This document shows positions 35,037 to 43,652 of a stretch of DNA of 64,000 nt, in pieces. Under the pieces are notes generated by a model. The model saw only the letters and a program-made list of their open reading frames with translations. It was not told where the DNA came from and did no database searches. The number at the start of each line of letters is the position of its first letter. Position 1 is the first letter of the stretch. The translations under genes were made by a program, and so were the position numbers. The stretch is from Microbacterium sp. C5A9 (GTDB lineage: Bacteria > Actinomycetota > Actinomycetes > Actinomycetales > Microbacteriaceae): contig NZ_JABXGD010000002.1 of assembly GCF_022627955.1 (NCBI RefSeq), positions 186,001 to 250,000 of the forward strand. The letters are read 5' to 3'.

Positions 35037-35042
35037 TAGGCT
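35037..35042 (+). promoter_or_regulatory. Candidate -10 element of pnp
   Basis: TAGGCT about 240 bases before the pnp start; transcription from about 35049 would give a long structured leader. Confidence 0.45.
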
Positions 35043-35090
35043 GGTCGAGGTCGACGTCTGTCGACTGCACAACTTCATATCGACTCATGG

Positions 35091-35182
35091 AGCGATCGGC
35101 GGAGAGCTGGTCCCCTGTGGTGGGTTCCTCGGCGCGGTCGTCGGGTGGCTTTCTACTGGTGGCCAGCGCAGGTGACATTCGC
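35091..35182 (+). ncRNA. Actino-pnp-like structured leader of pnp
   Basis: Within the 365-base gap upstream of pnp, the 5' leader contains GGAGAGCTGGTCCCC, the segment CCTGTGGTGGGTTC and TACTGGTGGCCAGCGCAGG, which agree with my memory of the Actino-pnp RNA motif described from Actinobacteria upstream of exoribonuclease genes. GCTGG near 35107 can pair with CCAGC near 35162-35166, closing a multi-part hairpin. Boundaries are approximate. The rest of the gap holds the promoter and the AAGGAGAG ribosome site; nothing else was seen. Confidence 0.6.
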
Positions 35183-35282
35183 GGGATTGCCCGCGCGCCC
35201 GTATCCGGCTGCATCCGCTCCTTCACGAACACGCTCGCGCGTCATACGGATTCGCGAGTCTAAACAAAGAAGGAGAGACCTC

Positions 35283-37559
35283 TTGGAAGGTCCTGAAATC
35301 ACCGCCACCGAGGCCGTTCTCGACAACGGCCGCTTCGGCACCCGCACCATCCGCTTCGAGACCGGCCGCCTCGCGCAGCAGGCTCAGGGCGCAGTCGCCG
35401 CGTACCTCGACGGCGAGACCATGCTCCTCTCGGCCACCAGCGCAGGCAAGCACCCGCGCGAGGGCTTCGACTTCTTCCCGCTGACGGTCGACGTCGAAGA
35501 GCGTTCGTACGCTGCCGGCAAGATCCCCGGCTCGTTCTTCCGTCGCGAGGGTCGTCCCTCGACCGAGGCGATCCTCGTCTGCCGTCTCATCGACCGTCCG
35601 CTGCGTCCGTCGTTCGTCGACGGCCTGCGCAACGAGGTCCAGATCGTCATCACCGTTCTCTCGATCGCTCCGGGCGAGTTCTACGACGCTCTCGCGATCA
35701 ACGCGGCTTCCGCGTCGACGCAGATCTCGGGTCTCCCGTTCTCGGGTCCCGTCGCCGGTGTGCGTCTCGCGTTCATCCCCGGCCAGGGCGAGCACGCCGA
35801 CCAGTGGGTCGCGTTCCCGACCGCTGAGCAGGTCAGCGAAGCCGTGTTCGACCTGATCGTCGCCGGTCGTGTCGTCACCAAGGCCGACGGCACCGAAGAC
35901 GTCGCGATCATGATGGTCGAGGCTGAGGCGACCGAGGGCAGCTGGAACCTGATCAAGGCCGGCGCCACGAAGCCCGACGAGGCCATCGTCGCGCAGGGTC
36001 TCGAAGCGTCGAAGCCCTTCATCGCGCAGCTCGTCAAGGCTCAGGCCGAGCTCGCCGCCACCGCGGCGAAGGAGCCGGGCGTGTACCCGGTCTTCCCGCC
36101 GTACTCCAGCGAGGTCTACGACTTCGTCGCCGAGCGCTCCTACGACGACCTGGTGAACGTCTACCAGATCGCCGACAAGCTCGAGCGTCAGGGCAAGGAC
36201 GACGAGGTCAAGGACCGCGTCAAGGCGCAGCTCATCGAAGCCGTCGAGGCCGGCAACCTGCCGGCCGGAGCCCCGCTCGAGTTCTCCGCGGCGTACAAGT
36301 CCGTCACGAAGAAGATCGTCCGCGGCCGCATCCTCACGGAGAGCGTGCGCATGGACGGCCGTGGTCTGGCGGACATCCGTCCGCTCGACGCCGAGGTGCA
36401 GGTCATCCCGCGCGTCCACGGATCGGCGATCTTCCAGCGCGGCGAGACCCAGATCATGGGTGTCACCACGCTGAACATGCTCAAGATGGAGCAGCAGATC
36501 GACTCGCTGTCGCCCACCACGAGCAAGCGCTACATGCACCACTACAACTTCCCGCCCTACTCGACCGGTGAGACCGGCCGTGTTGGTTCGCCGAAGCGTC
36601 GCGAGATCGGGCACGGCTTCCTCGCCGAGCGCGCCCTCGTGCCGGTGCTGCCGAGCCGCGAGGAGTTCCCCTACGCGATCCGTCAGGTCTCCGAGGCGCT
36701 GAGCTCCAACGGCTCGACCTCGATGGGTTCCGTCTGCGCCTCGACCCTCTCGCTCCTGAACGCGGGTGTGCCGCTGCGCGCAGCCGTCGCCGGTATCGCG
36801 ATGGGGCTCGTCTCCGACGAGGTCGACGGTGAGACGCGCTACGCCGCCCTCACCGACATCCTCGGCGCGGAGGACGCTCTCGGCGACATGGACTTCAAGG
36901 TCGCCGGCACCAGCGAGTTCGTCACCGCGATCCAGCTCGACACGAAGCTCGACGGCATCCCGTCGTCGGTGCTCGCCGGCGCGCTGACCCAGGCCCGCGA
37001 CGCGCGTCTGACGATCCTCAACGTCCTGAACGCCGCGATCGACGCTCCCGACGAGATGGCGCCGACCGCGCCGCGCGTCATCAGCGTGCAGATCCCGGTC
37101 GACAAGATCGGCGAGCTGATCGGCCCGAAGGGCAAGACGATCAACGCGATCCAGGACGAGACCGGTGCGCAGATCTCCATCGAGGAGGACGGCACCGTCT
37201 ACATCGGCGCGACCGACGGCCCCTCGGCCGAGGCCGCCCGCGCCCAGGTCAACGCGATCGCCAACCCGACCAACCCCGAGGTCGGCGAGCAGTTCCTCGG
37301 AACCGTCGTGAAGATCGCGACGTTCGGTGCGTTCGTCTCGCTGCTCCCGGGCAAGGACGGTCTGCTCCACGTCACCGAGGTGCGCAAGCTCGCCGGTGGC
37401 AAGCGCGTCGAGAACGTCGACGACGTCCTGTCGGTCGGTCAGAAGATCCTCGTCAAGATCACGAAGATCGACGACCGCGGCAAGCTGTCGCTCGAGCCCG
37501 TGCTCGACGACGCTCCGGCAGCCGACGCAGCTCCGGCTGACGAGGCCGCAGCCGAGTAA
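35283..37559 (+). CDS. pnp: Polynucleotide phosphorylase (PNPase)
   Basis: 758 aa. A phosphorolytic 3'-5' exoribonuclease of mRNA decay. Two RNase PH domains are visible ([23 protein letters not shown] and [30 protein letters not shown] in the first; [39 protein letters not shown] in the second), then a KH domain ([25 protein letters not shown]) and an S1 domain ([28 protein letters not shown]). The start is a TTG at 35283, preceded by AAGGAGAG 9 bases ahead; the alignment of LEGPEI to the family N-terminus supports it. Confidence 0.96.
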   Translation: MEGPEITATEAVLDNGRFGTRTIRFETGRLAQQAQGAVAAYLDGETMLLSATSAGKHPREGFDFFPLTVDVEERSYAAGKIPGSFFRREGRPSTEAILVCRLIDRPLRPSFVDGLRNEVQIVITVLSIAPGEFYDALAINAASASTQISGLPFSGPVAGVRLAFIPGQGEHADQWVAFPTAEQVSEAVFDLIVAGRVVTKADGTEDVAIMMVEAEATEGSWNLIKAGATKPDEAIVAQGLEASKPFIAQLVKAQAELAATAAKEPGVYPVFPPYSSEVYDFVAERSYDDLVNVYQIADKLERQGKDDEVKDRVKAQLIEAVEAGNLPAGAPLEFSAAYKSVTKKIVRGRILTESVRMDGRGLADIRPLDAEVQVIPRVHGSAIFQRGETQIMGVTTLNMLKMEQQIDSLSPTTSKRYMHHYNFPPYSTGETGRVGSPKRREIGHGFLAERALVPVLPSREEFPYAIRQVSEALSSNGSTSMGSVCASTLSLLNAGVPLRAAVAGIAMGLVSDEVDGETRYAALTDILGAEDALGDMDFKVAGTSEFVTAIQLDTKLDGIPSSVLAGALTQARDARLTILNVLNAAIDAPDEMAPTAPRVISVQIPVDKIGELIGPKGKTINAIQDETGAQISIEEDGTVYIGATDGPSAEAARAQVNAIANPTNPEVGEQFLGTVVKIATFGAFVSLLPGKDGLLHVTEVRKLAGGKRVENVDDVLSVGQKILVKITKIDDRGKLSLEPVLDDAPAADAAPADEAAAE

Positions 37560-37576
37560 TCGCCAGCGCTCCGCAC

Positions 37577-37616
37577 ACGAGGCCCGGGTCGTCCCGTACG
37601 ACGACCCGGGCCTCGT
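37577..37616 (+). terminator. Terminator after pnp
   Basis: A perfect 17-base stem (37577-37593 with 37600-37616) closes a 6-base loop CCGTAC; strong GC-rich hairpin 18 bases after the stop. Confidence 0.85.
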
Positions 37617-37776
37617 CGTATCCGATGTGACCAAACCGTTATTGGAAGTTTTCCCGCCGTTCCACGGATTGGTCGGAGCGTTCGCGGTTCTCGAATACCC
37701 TCGAAGTACGCACCGGGGGGTGCATCCAGAGCAGTGACGCAGATCGGCTCGCACCGATCGACGCGGGGGTGAGGAA

Positions 37777-38805
37777 ATGCGGTTGTTCAGCGTAGGCGCA
37801 GGGACGCCACCCGAGCGCGCGCAGGCGCAGCCCGCAGAGCACCCTTCCGCTCCCATCCCGATCGTCGGTCCCGGCGTCGGCGAGGGCATCCGCGTCCCTC
37901 TCGGCGAGACCGGCTTCGACACGTTCCCGCTGATGCTCGGGGCCGCCGAGTTCGGCTGGAACGTCGATCTCGAGACCAGTCACGGCATCCTCGATCGCTA
38001 CATCGAATTCGGCGGCAATGCGATCCACACGGCCGACGGCTTCTCCGGCGGACGGAGCGAGCACATCATCGGGCAGTGGCTGCGCTCTCGCGGCCGCCGC
38101 GACAACGCGCTGCTGAGCGTCCGGATCGGCGCCCACGCCGACAACCCGGGTCTCGGTTCCACCAACCTCGTCCGAGCCGTCGAAGGATCCCTCACGAGGC
38201 TCGGTGTGGAGCGCGTCGACGTCCTCTACCTCGATGCGACTCTCGACGCGACGACCAACCTCGAAGACACGCTCGCCACCGTCGAGTGGCTCGTCGAGGC
38301 GGGCAAGGTCGGTGCTCTCGGCGCCTACGGTTTCGCCCCCGAGCGCCTCGTCGAGGCGCGGATCCTCGCTTCCGCCGGGTATCCGCGCGTCCAGGTGATC
38401 GACTCGCCGTACAACCTCATCCGCCGGCAGGCCTTCGAAGGCGACCTGCGACTCGTCGCCGGCGCCCAGAACCTCGCGGTCACACCGTCGCACGCCCTCG
38501 AGCACGGGTTCCTGTCCGGTCGTCACCGGAGCAAGTCCGTGGCCTCGCGCGGAGTGCGGGGCGAACAGCTCCGGGGCAACCTGAACCGGCGCGGCACGAA
38601 GGTCCTCAAGGCACTCGACCAGGTCGCCGCCGAACTCGACCTCCCGGTCGCGGCCGTGTCGATCGCGTGGCTGCTCGCCCAGCGGACCGTCGTCGCTCCC
38701 ATCGTCAACACCTTCGCCGCCGAGCACGTCGACGAGCTCATGCAGGGCGCAGGGGTCGCATTGTCGCGCGCACAGATCGCCGACCTGACACGAGCGGGCA
38801 ACTGA
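37777..38805 (+). CDS. Aldo-keto reductase-fold protein lacking the catalytic tetrad
   Basis: 342 aa. The AKR barrel is clear: AIHTADGFSGGRSEHIIGQWL (normally DTADVYGxGxSExxxG), the EGSLTRLGVERVDVLYLD strand, VEWLVEAGKVGALGAYGF and SIAWLLAQRTVVAPI. However the four catalytic positions read His84 (normally Asp), Phe89 (Tyr), Arg116 (Lys) and Asp153 (His). Reductase chemistry is therefore unlikely; NADPH binding or regulation is possible. The first ~38 residues are a Pro-rich extension. It has its own GAGGAAA ribosome site and stands between pnp and the phosphatase gene. Confidence 0.85.
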   Translation: MRLFSVGAGTPPERAQAQPAEHPSAPIPIVGPGVGEGIRVPLGETGFDTFPLMLGAAEFGWNVDLETSHGILDRYIEFGGNAIHTADGFSGGRSEHIIGQWLRSRGRRDNALLSVRIGAHADNPGLGSTNLVRAVEGSLTRLGVERVDVLYLDATLDATTNLEDTLATVEWLVEAGKVGALGAYGFAPERLVEARILASAGYPRVQVIDSPYNLIRRQAFEGDLRLVAGAQNLAVTPSHALEHGFLSGRHRSKSVASRGVRGEQLRGNLNRRGTKVLKALDQVAAELDLPVAAVSIAWLLAQRTVVAPIVNTFAAEHVDELMQGAGVALSRAQIADLTRAGN

Positions 38806-38868
38806 GCGTCGACACATCCCCGTCACATACCTGGCATAGGGTGGAGTGGATTCCGGAGGACGCTGTCG

Positions 38869-38889
38869 ATGAAGCGAGCGAGCAAGTGA
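38869..38889 (+). other. Possible six-codon leader ORF before the phosphatase gene
   Basis: ATG at 38869 preceded by GGAGGA at 38855-38860 (8 bases upstream), encoding MKRASK, with its TGA overlapping the GTG of the phosphatase gene. The downstream GTG has no good ribosome site of its own, so translation may be coupled through this mini-ORF. Confidence 0.35.
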
Positions 38890-39488
38890 CGCATTACATA
38901 TATCTGGTCAGGCATGGGGAGCATCAGGATGCCGAGCACGGCCTCACCGACGGTCCGCTCTCGCCGCGAGGTCAGCGCCAGGCGGAACTGATCGCCGACC
39001 GCCTCTCGGGTCTTCCTCTCGATGCTGTGTGGCATTCGCCGCTCCTGCGCGCGAACGAGACGGCGCGCGCCATCGCCGAACGGCTGCCCTCGGTCGATCC
39101 AGAGCCGACGGCTCTGCTGTTCGACTGCGTGCCGACCGGGATGACAGAAGAGACCCCGGCGGCATACGAGCCCTTCTTCGGCTCGGTCACGGACGCGGAG
39201 ATCGAGGCCGGACGCGCCCAGATGTTCGACGCGGTGAACGAGTTCCTCGTCCGCAAGCCCGGTGATGTCCATGAAGTCCTCATCACCCACAACTTCGTGA
39301 TCTCCTGGTTCGTGCGGGAGGTGCTCGGGGCACCGGAGTGGCGATGGATGACTCTGAACCAGGCGCACTGCGGTCTGACCGTGATCGCCCAGAAGCAGGG
39401 CCGCCCGTGGACGCTGCTCACGCACAACGACACCGGTCATCTGCCTGTCGAGTTGCGCACGGGGATTCCCGACCACATGCCGGTCTGA
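38886..39488 (+). CDS. Histidine phosphatase-superfamily protein
   Basis: 200 aa from the GTG at 38886 (MTHYIYLVRHGEH). The phosphoglycerate-mutase-like RHG motif is at the N-terminus (LVRHGEHQ), with the phosphate-pocket arginine region SPLLRANETARAI and the second catalytic His in ITHNFVISWFV. These enzymes form a phosphohistidine and remove phosphate from small molecules or proteins; the substrate is unknown. The in-frame extension upstream is not supported. It may be translationally coupled to a six-codon ORF. Confidence 0.85.
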   Translation: MTHYIYLVRHGEHQDAEHGLTDGPLSPRGQRQAELIADRLSGLPLDAVWHSPLLRANETARAIAERLPSVDPEPTALLFDCVPTGMTEETPAAYEPFFGSVTDAEIEAGRAQMFDAVNEFLVRKPGDVHEVLITHNFVISWFVREVLGAPEWRWMTLNQAHCGLTVIAQKQGRPWTLLTHNDTGHLPVELRTGIPDHMPV

Positions 39489-39560
39489 GCCGCTTCGCCG
39501 GCTCGCGCCGGCTCGTGCCGCCGCGCCGCGCGGGAGCGAGAGCTGGGTGTCGTCGAGAAA

Positions 39561-39566
39561 TAGACT
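39561..39566 (+). promoter_or_regulatory. Leaderless-type -10 for dapB
   Basis: TAGACT, 6 bases before the dapB ATG at 39573. Confidence 0.5.
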
Positions 39567-39572
39567 GAACGC

Positions 39573-40313
39573 ATGACCACTCAGGTAGCACTCGTCGGCG
39601 GCACCGGGAAGCTCGGCTCGATCATCCGCACAGTGGTCGATGACCTCGACGGCTTCGAGGTGAGCCGTGTGCTCACGTCTCGCAGCGACCTCGCCGAGCT
39701 CGACGGTGCGGATCTCGTGATCGATGCGACCACGCCGCAGGTGAGCGTCGACGTCGTCCGCGCGGCGGTCGAGCGCGGCATCAACGTCCTCGTCGCGACC
39801 TCCGGATGGTCCGCGGAGCGCATCGCTCTGGTGCGGCCTCTGGTCGAGGAATCGGGCACGGGAATCGTGTTCATCCCGAACTTCTCGCTCGGTTCGGTGC
39901 TGGGCTCCGCCCTGTCTGCTGCCGCGGCCCCGTTCTTCGGCTCGGCCGAGATCGTCGAGGCCCACCACGAGAAGAAGGTCGACTCACCCAGCGGCACCGC
40001 CGTGCGCACCGCCGAGCTGATCGCGGCCGCGCGGGCTGACCAGGGGCCCGTCAGCGCACCGCACGCCGATCAGCGTGCCCGCGGACAGCAGGTGGGGAGT
40101 GTGCCGATCCACTCACTCCGCCGCCCCGGCGTCATCGCCAAGCAGGAGGTCATCCTCTCGGGGCCGGGGGAGTCGCTGACCTTCACGCACGACACGGTGG
40201 AGCCCGCTCTGGCCTATGCGCCGGGAATCCGGATCGCCGTTCCCTTCGCCGCGACAGCGACCGGTGTGGTCGTCGGGCTGGAGAACATGATCGACATCGG
40301 CATCCGCTCGTGA
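39573..40313 (+). CDS. dapB: 4-hydroxy-tetrahydrodipicolinate reductase
   Basis: 246 aa. Reduces the product of DapA to tetrahydrodipicolinate with NAD(P)H, on the way to meso-diaminopimelate and lysine. The Rossmann motif VGGTGKLG and the catalytic loop VEAHHEKKVDSPSGTA (His and Lys of the active site) are intact. Length is normal. It is followed by an overlapping gene for a small membrane protein. dapA (45482) and dapF (59161) are in the same window but not in the same transcription unit. Confidence 0.95.
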   Translation: MTTQVALVGGTGKLGSIIRTVVDDLDGFEVSRVLTSRSDLAELDGADLVIDATTPQVSVDVVRAAVERGINVLVATSGWSAERIALVRPLVEESGTGIVFIPNFSLGSVLGSALSAAAAPFFGSAEIVEAHHEKKVDSPSGTAVRTAELIAAARADQGPVSAPHADQRARGQQVGSVPIHSLRRPGVIAKQEVILSGPGESLTFTHDTVEPALAYAPGIRIAVPFAATATGVVVGLENMIDIGIRS

Positions 40314-40747
40314 TGTCGAGGATCGGCGTCGGCCTCATGGCGGGCGCACTGCTCGTCTACCTCGCCGTATGCGTCTGGCTCGCGGTGATGTTCTTCGCCG
40401 TCGGCACGCCGATCTCTATCGGGATGGGGATCGCGCTGATCGTGCTCGCCCCGATCGGGGGGTGGGCGCTCCTCCGCGAGATGCAGTTCGGCTTCGCCGC
40501 CGATCGGCTCGGTCGTGAGCTCGACGCCGAGGGGGGCATGCCCGAAGCCGAGACCGAGCTCACCCCGAGCGGCCGGATCGCGCGCTCGGACGCGGATCCG
40601 CTGATCGCGCGGTATGCGGAAGACTCCGCTGCCTCGCCCGATGACTGGCGAGCGCGCTATCGGCTGGGTGTGGTCCAGGATGCGGCGGGGCGTCGCAAGG
40701 ATGCCCGCGCCAGCATCCGTGAGGCGATCCGCCTCTCCCGACGCTGA
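40313..40747 (+). CDS. Small membrane protein with TPR-like tail
   Basis: 144 aa from the ATG at 40313, overlapping the dapB stop by one base (a GTG at 40310 is equally possible). Two hydrophobic segments occupy residues ~6-50. The cytoplasmic half ends DDWRARYRLGVVQDAAGRRKDARASIREAIRLSRR, which resembles one and a half TPR helices. Function unknown; its coupling to dapB is probably positional. Confidence 0.75.
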   Translation: MSRIGVGLMAGALLVYLAVCVWLAVMFFAVGTPISIGMGIALIVLAPIGGWALLREMQFGFAADRLGRELDAEGGMPEAETELTPSGRIARSDADPLIARYAEDSAASPDDWRARYRLGVVQDAAGRRKDARASIREAIRLSRR

Positions 40748-40753
40748 CCGGGG

Positions 40754-41179
40754 TCAGGCGAGCGTCGCTTCGAGCGTGATCTCGATGCCCGCCAGTGCCT
40801 GCGACACCGGGCACCCCGCCTTGGCGTCCGCCGCGAGCTCCTGGAACACCTCTGCGGTGATGCCGGGGACGACGGCATTCACGTTGAGGTGGCTCCCGGT
40901 GATGCCGACGCCGGGCTTGAAGGTGACCGACGCGCTCGTGTTGATGCGCTCCGGGGGCGTGCCGTTCTCGGCCAGCGCGTGGGAGAAAGCCATGCTGAAG
41001 CACGAGGCGTGAGCGGCGGCGATGAGCTCCTCGGGCGTGGTGGTCGTGTCGCTGCCCTCGCTGCGCGCCTTCCAGTTGATCGGGAAGGTGCCGAGCTTCG
41101 ACGAGGAGAATGCGACGGTGCCCGAGCCCTCCGTGAGGGATCCGGTCCAGGTCGTGGTTGCTTCGCTGGTGACGGGCAT
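40754..41179 (-). CDS. OsmC/Ohr-family thiol peroxidase
   Basis: 141 aa from the ATG at 41179 (MPVTSEATTTWTG) after GGAGGAA. The two redox cysteines of the family are in AAAHASCFSMAFSHAL and KAGCPVSQALAGIE. OsmC proteins reduce organic hydroperoxides with thiol reductants. Downstream of (and on the same strand as) DUF4395 and membrane thioredoxin genes, which could supply electrons; this is a contextual inference. Confidence 0.93.
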   Translation of the reverse strand: MPVTSEATTTWTGSLTEGSGTVAFSSSKLGTFPINWKARSEGSDTTTTPEELIAAAHASCFSMAFSHALAENGTPPERINTSASVTFKPGVGITGSHLNVNAVVPGITAEVFQELAADAKAGCPVSQALAGIEITLEATLA

Positions 41180-41264
41180 GATTCCTCCGGTTCTCGCGGG
41201 CCGCGGGATGTGCGGCCGCATGTGGGGCCAGCCTATCGACCGGGCGCGTGCGGCGGAACTGCGC

Positions 41265-41831
41265 TCACGCGGGCGAGGCGGCCCGTCCGACGACGCCGGC
41301 GCGCTGCAGCAGCAGGTAGATCTGGCAGCCGAGGCAGAACGAGAAAGCGGCGTTGAGGAAGGCCGCGATGAACGCGGCAGCCGTCGAGATCGGGAGGGCC
41401 CACGGCACGCCGACCAGATGGAGGACGATTCCGACGGTCACGACGACGAGACCGACACCCTGGGCGAATCGCGGCGGTCGCGGGTCCTCGAGCTCGGCCG
41501 GAGGGGCGAGGCGCGGGCGGACGAATCGGCGGAAGAGCACGCCCCACGGCGCGGTCGGCGGGGAGACGACGCTCCACAGGAACAGCAGTGCGATCACGAC
41601 GGTCAGGAGGAATCCGGGGTCCAGTGCGCGCTGTGCAACTGTGGCCGAGACGATCGCCCAGGTGTCGGAGCCGAAGTCCGAGGCCGCGAGGGGCTGATAG
41701 GCGAACCAGCCGAAGGACCTCGCCGTCGAGATGCCGACCAGCCCCAGGAAGGTCGCTGCGAGGAGCAGCACGGTCGTGATCGTCGCGGCGAAGCGCGGGC
41801 CCCGGGGGTCGATACCAGCGGGAGTGGTCAT
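41265..41831 (-). CDS. DUF4395 membrane protein
   Basis: 188 aa from the ATG at 41831. Four to five membrane segments and the family's closing motif AAFSFCLGCQIYLLLQRAGV, with a CLGC cysteine pair at a membrane end. The family usually sits next to thioredoxin-like proteins, as here (thioredoxin gene 22 bases upstream on the same strand). A role passing thiol electrons across the membrane is plausible but unproven. Confidence 0.85.
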   Translation of the reverse strand: MTTPAGIDPRGPRFAATITTVLLLAATFLGLVGISTARSFGWFAYQPLAASDFGSDTWAIVSATVAQRALDPGFLLTVVIALLFLWSVVSPPTAPWGVLFRRFVRPRLAPPAELEDPRPPRFAQGVGLVVVTVGIVLHLVGVPWALPISTAAAFIAAFLNAAFSFCLGCQIYLLLQRAGVVGRAASPA

Positions 41832-41853
41832 CTCGGCTCCAGTCGTTGACGCC

Positions 41854-42273
41854 TCAGACGGCGGCGAGTGCGTCGGTGAGTGCGTGGCGGTGCGGTACTC
41901 CGTGGAAGCGCGCACGGACGGCGCCGGACGCGTCCACGACGAACGTCGTGGGGGTCTGCATGACCTTGTATCGCGCAGAGAGGTCGGGCCGGTGCGTCAG
42001 ATCGACTTCGAGGTGCTGCACGGCGTCGTCGTCGGTGTCTGCCACGAAGCTCGAGAGCATCCTCCGCACCTGGGGGCAGCGCGTGCACATCTCGGTGCTG
42101 AACTGCACGAGGGTGGCGTGGGAACCGAGCCGGTCGGTGTCCGCGTCGGCCGGATCGAACCGGAGGTGGCCCCCGGTGCGTCGCCGTCCGTCGAGAACAC
42201 GCTGCACGACGCCGACGATGACGGCGATCACCACGAGAGCGCCGATCACGGCAAGGGCGATTCCGGGCGTCAT
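41854..42273 (-). CDS. Membrane-anchored thioredoxin-fold protein
   Basis: 139 aa. An N-terminal membrane anchor (residues ~5-27) is followed by a thioredoxin fold whose active site reads STEMCTRCPQVRRML (CTRC) and whose cis-proline loop is MQTPTTFVVD. The topology puts the domain on one side of the membrane next to DUF4395. A TATTCT hexamer 6 bases before the ATG suggests leaderless expression of this three-gene run. Confidence 0.9.
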   Translation of the reverse strand: MTPGIALAVIGALVVIAVIVGVVQRVLDGRRRTGGHLRFDPADADTDRLGSHATLVQFSTEMCTRCPQVRRMLSSFVADTDDDAVQHLEVDLTHRPDLSARYKVMQTPTTFVVDASGAVRARFHGVPHRHALTDALAAV

Positions 42274-42356
42274 GGGAAGAGAATACGGGCGGTCAGACGG
42301 TGCCGGGGCCGATGTGTCGCATCGTGACGATCAGGCGGCCGGCTGCCGAGGGCGGG

Positions 42357-42362
42357 TAGTCT
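42357..42362 (+). promoter_or_regulatory. Leaderless-type -10 for thyA
   Basis: TAGTCT, 7 bases before the thyA ATG at 42370. Confidence 0.5.
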
Positions 42363-42369
42363 GGCAGAC

Positions 42370-43179
42370 ATGAGCGCAGCCGTCCCGACGCCGTATGAAG
42401 ACCTGCTCCGTGACGTGCTGGAGTCCGGCACCCACAAGTCGGATCGCACCGGGACGGGCACGACCAGCGTCTTCGGGCGACAGATCCGCTTCGACCTCTC
42501 GAAGGGGTTCCCTCTCGTCACCACGAAGAAGGTGCACTTCAAGTCGATCGCGTACGAGCTGCTCTGGTTCCTCCGCGGAGATTCCAATGTCCGGTGGCTC
42601 CAGGAGAACGGCGTCAGCATCTGGGACGAATGGGCAGACGCGAGCGGCGACCTCGGCCCCGTCTACGGGGTCCAGTGGCGATCGTGGCCCGCGCCCGACG
42701 GCCGCAGCATCGATCAGCTGTCTGAGGTCATCGAGCAGATCCGTCAGACTCCGGACTCCCGCCGACTGATCGTGTCGGCGTGGAACCCCGCGGACATCCC
42801 CGACATGGCGCTCGCTCCGTGCCACGCCCTGTTCCAGTTCTACGTCGCCGACGGCAGACTCTCGTGCCAGCTCTACCAGCGCAGCGCCGACCTGTTCCTC
42901 GGAGTCCCGTTCAACATCGCGTCTTATGCCCTGCTGACGATGATGATCGCGCAGCAGGTAGGGCTCGAGCCCGGTGACTTCGTGTGGACGGGTGGCGACT
43001 GCCACATCTACGACAACCATCTCGAACAGGTGCGTGAGCAGCTCACCCGCGAGCCCTACCCGTATCCCACACTCCGCTTCGAGCGCACGCCGGATTCGGT
43101 GTTCGACTACACCTACGACGACCTCGTCGTCGAGGGCTACCAGCACCATGCACCGATCCGGGCGGCGGTGGCGGTGTGA
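42370..43179 (+). CDS. thyA: Thymidylate synthase
   Basis: 269 aa. Makes dTMP from dUMP with methylene-tetrahydrofolate. Catalytic Cys151 lies in [13 protein letters not shown]; the dUMP-binding arginines are in [16 protein letters not shown] and [12 protein letters not shown], and [10 protein letters not shown] and DCHIYDNH are conserved. The stop overlaps folA by 4 bases, so both are co-translated, and the dihydrofolate made by ThyA is recycled by the next enzyme. Confidence 0.97.
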   Translation: MSAAVPTPYEDLLRDVLESGTHKSDRTGTGTTSVFGRQIRFDLSKGFPLVTTKKVHFKSIAYELLWFLRGDSNVRWLQENGVSIWDEWADASGDLGPVYGVQWRSWPAPDGRSIDQLSEVIEQIRQTPDSRRLIVSAWNPADIPDMALAPCHALFQFYVADGRLSCQLYQRSADLFLGVPFNIASYALLTMMIAQQVGLEPGDFVWTGGDCHIYDNHLEQVREQLTREPYPYPTLRFERTPDSVFDYTYDDLVVEGYQHHAPIRAAVAV

Positions 43180-43652
43180 CCTGGGTGGGCCTGATCTGGG
43201 CTGAGGCACACGACGGGGTCATCGGCGCCGAGGGCGGCATGCCCTGGTACGTCCCCGAGGATCTGGCGCACTTCAAGGAGATCACCTCGGGGTCCCCGGT
43301 GATCATGGGCCGCAAGACCTGGGACTCACTGCCCGAGCGATTCCGCCCTCTTCCCGGGCGGGACAACATCGTCATCACCCGTCAGCAGGACTGGTCTGCC
43401 GACGGTGCCCGTCGGGCCGCGTCGGTCGTCGAGGCCGTGCGCGGTCAGGAGAAGGTCTGGATCATCGGCGGTGCCGAGATCTTCCGACTCGTGATCGCCG
43501 ACGCCGACCGCCTCGAGGTCACCGAACTCGACCTCGCCGTCGACGGAGACGCGCACGCGCCGGCGAGGGCCGGATGGCGAGCCGTCGACGAGGGGGAGTG
43601 GCAGACCTCCCGCACCGGCATCCGCTACCGCTTCATCGGATACGAGCGCTGA
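43176..43652 (+). CDS. folA: Dihydrofolate reductase
   Basis: 158 aa from the GTG at 43176. Reduces dihydrofolate to tetrahydrofolate with NADPH. Motifs: [21 protein letters not shown] near the N-terminus (the Trp-Asp-type folate loop has PEDL), [10 protein letters not shown] and the IIGGAEIFR glycine loop. It overlaps thyA at the front and the next SDR gene at the back. Confidence 0.95.
   Translation: MTWVGLIWAEAHDGVIGAEGGMPWYVPEDLAHFKEITSGSPVIMGRKTWDSLPERFRPLPGRDNIVITRQQDWSADGARRAASVVEAVRGQEKVWIIGGAEIFRLVIADADRLEVTELDLAVDGDAHAPARAGWRAVDEGEWQTSRTGIRYRFIGYER

Noticed and set aside
35223..37922. 899-codon minus-strand open frame
   Set aside because: Antisense of pnp; low-complexity composition and no start signal.
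38076..38885. In-frame N-terminal extension of the phosphatase gene
   Set aside because: It runs through the aldo-keto reductase gene in another frame and lacks the family sequence; the RHG motif sits right at the chosen start.
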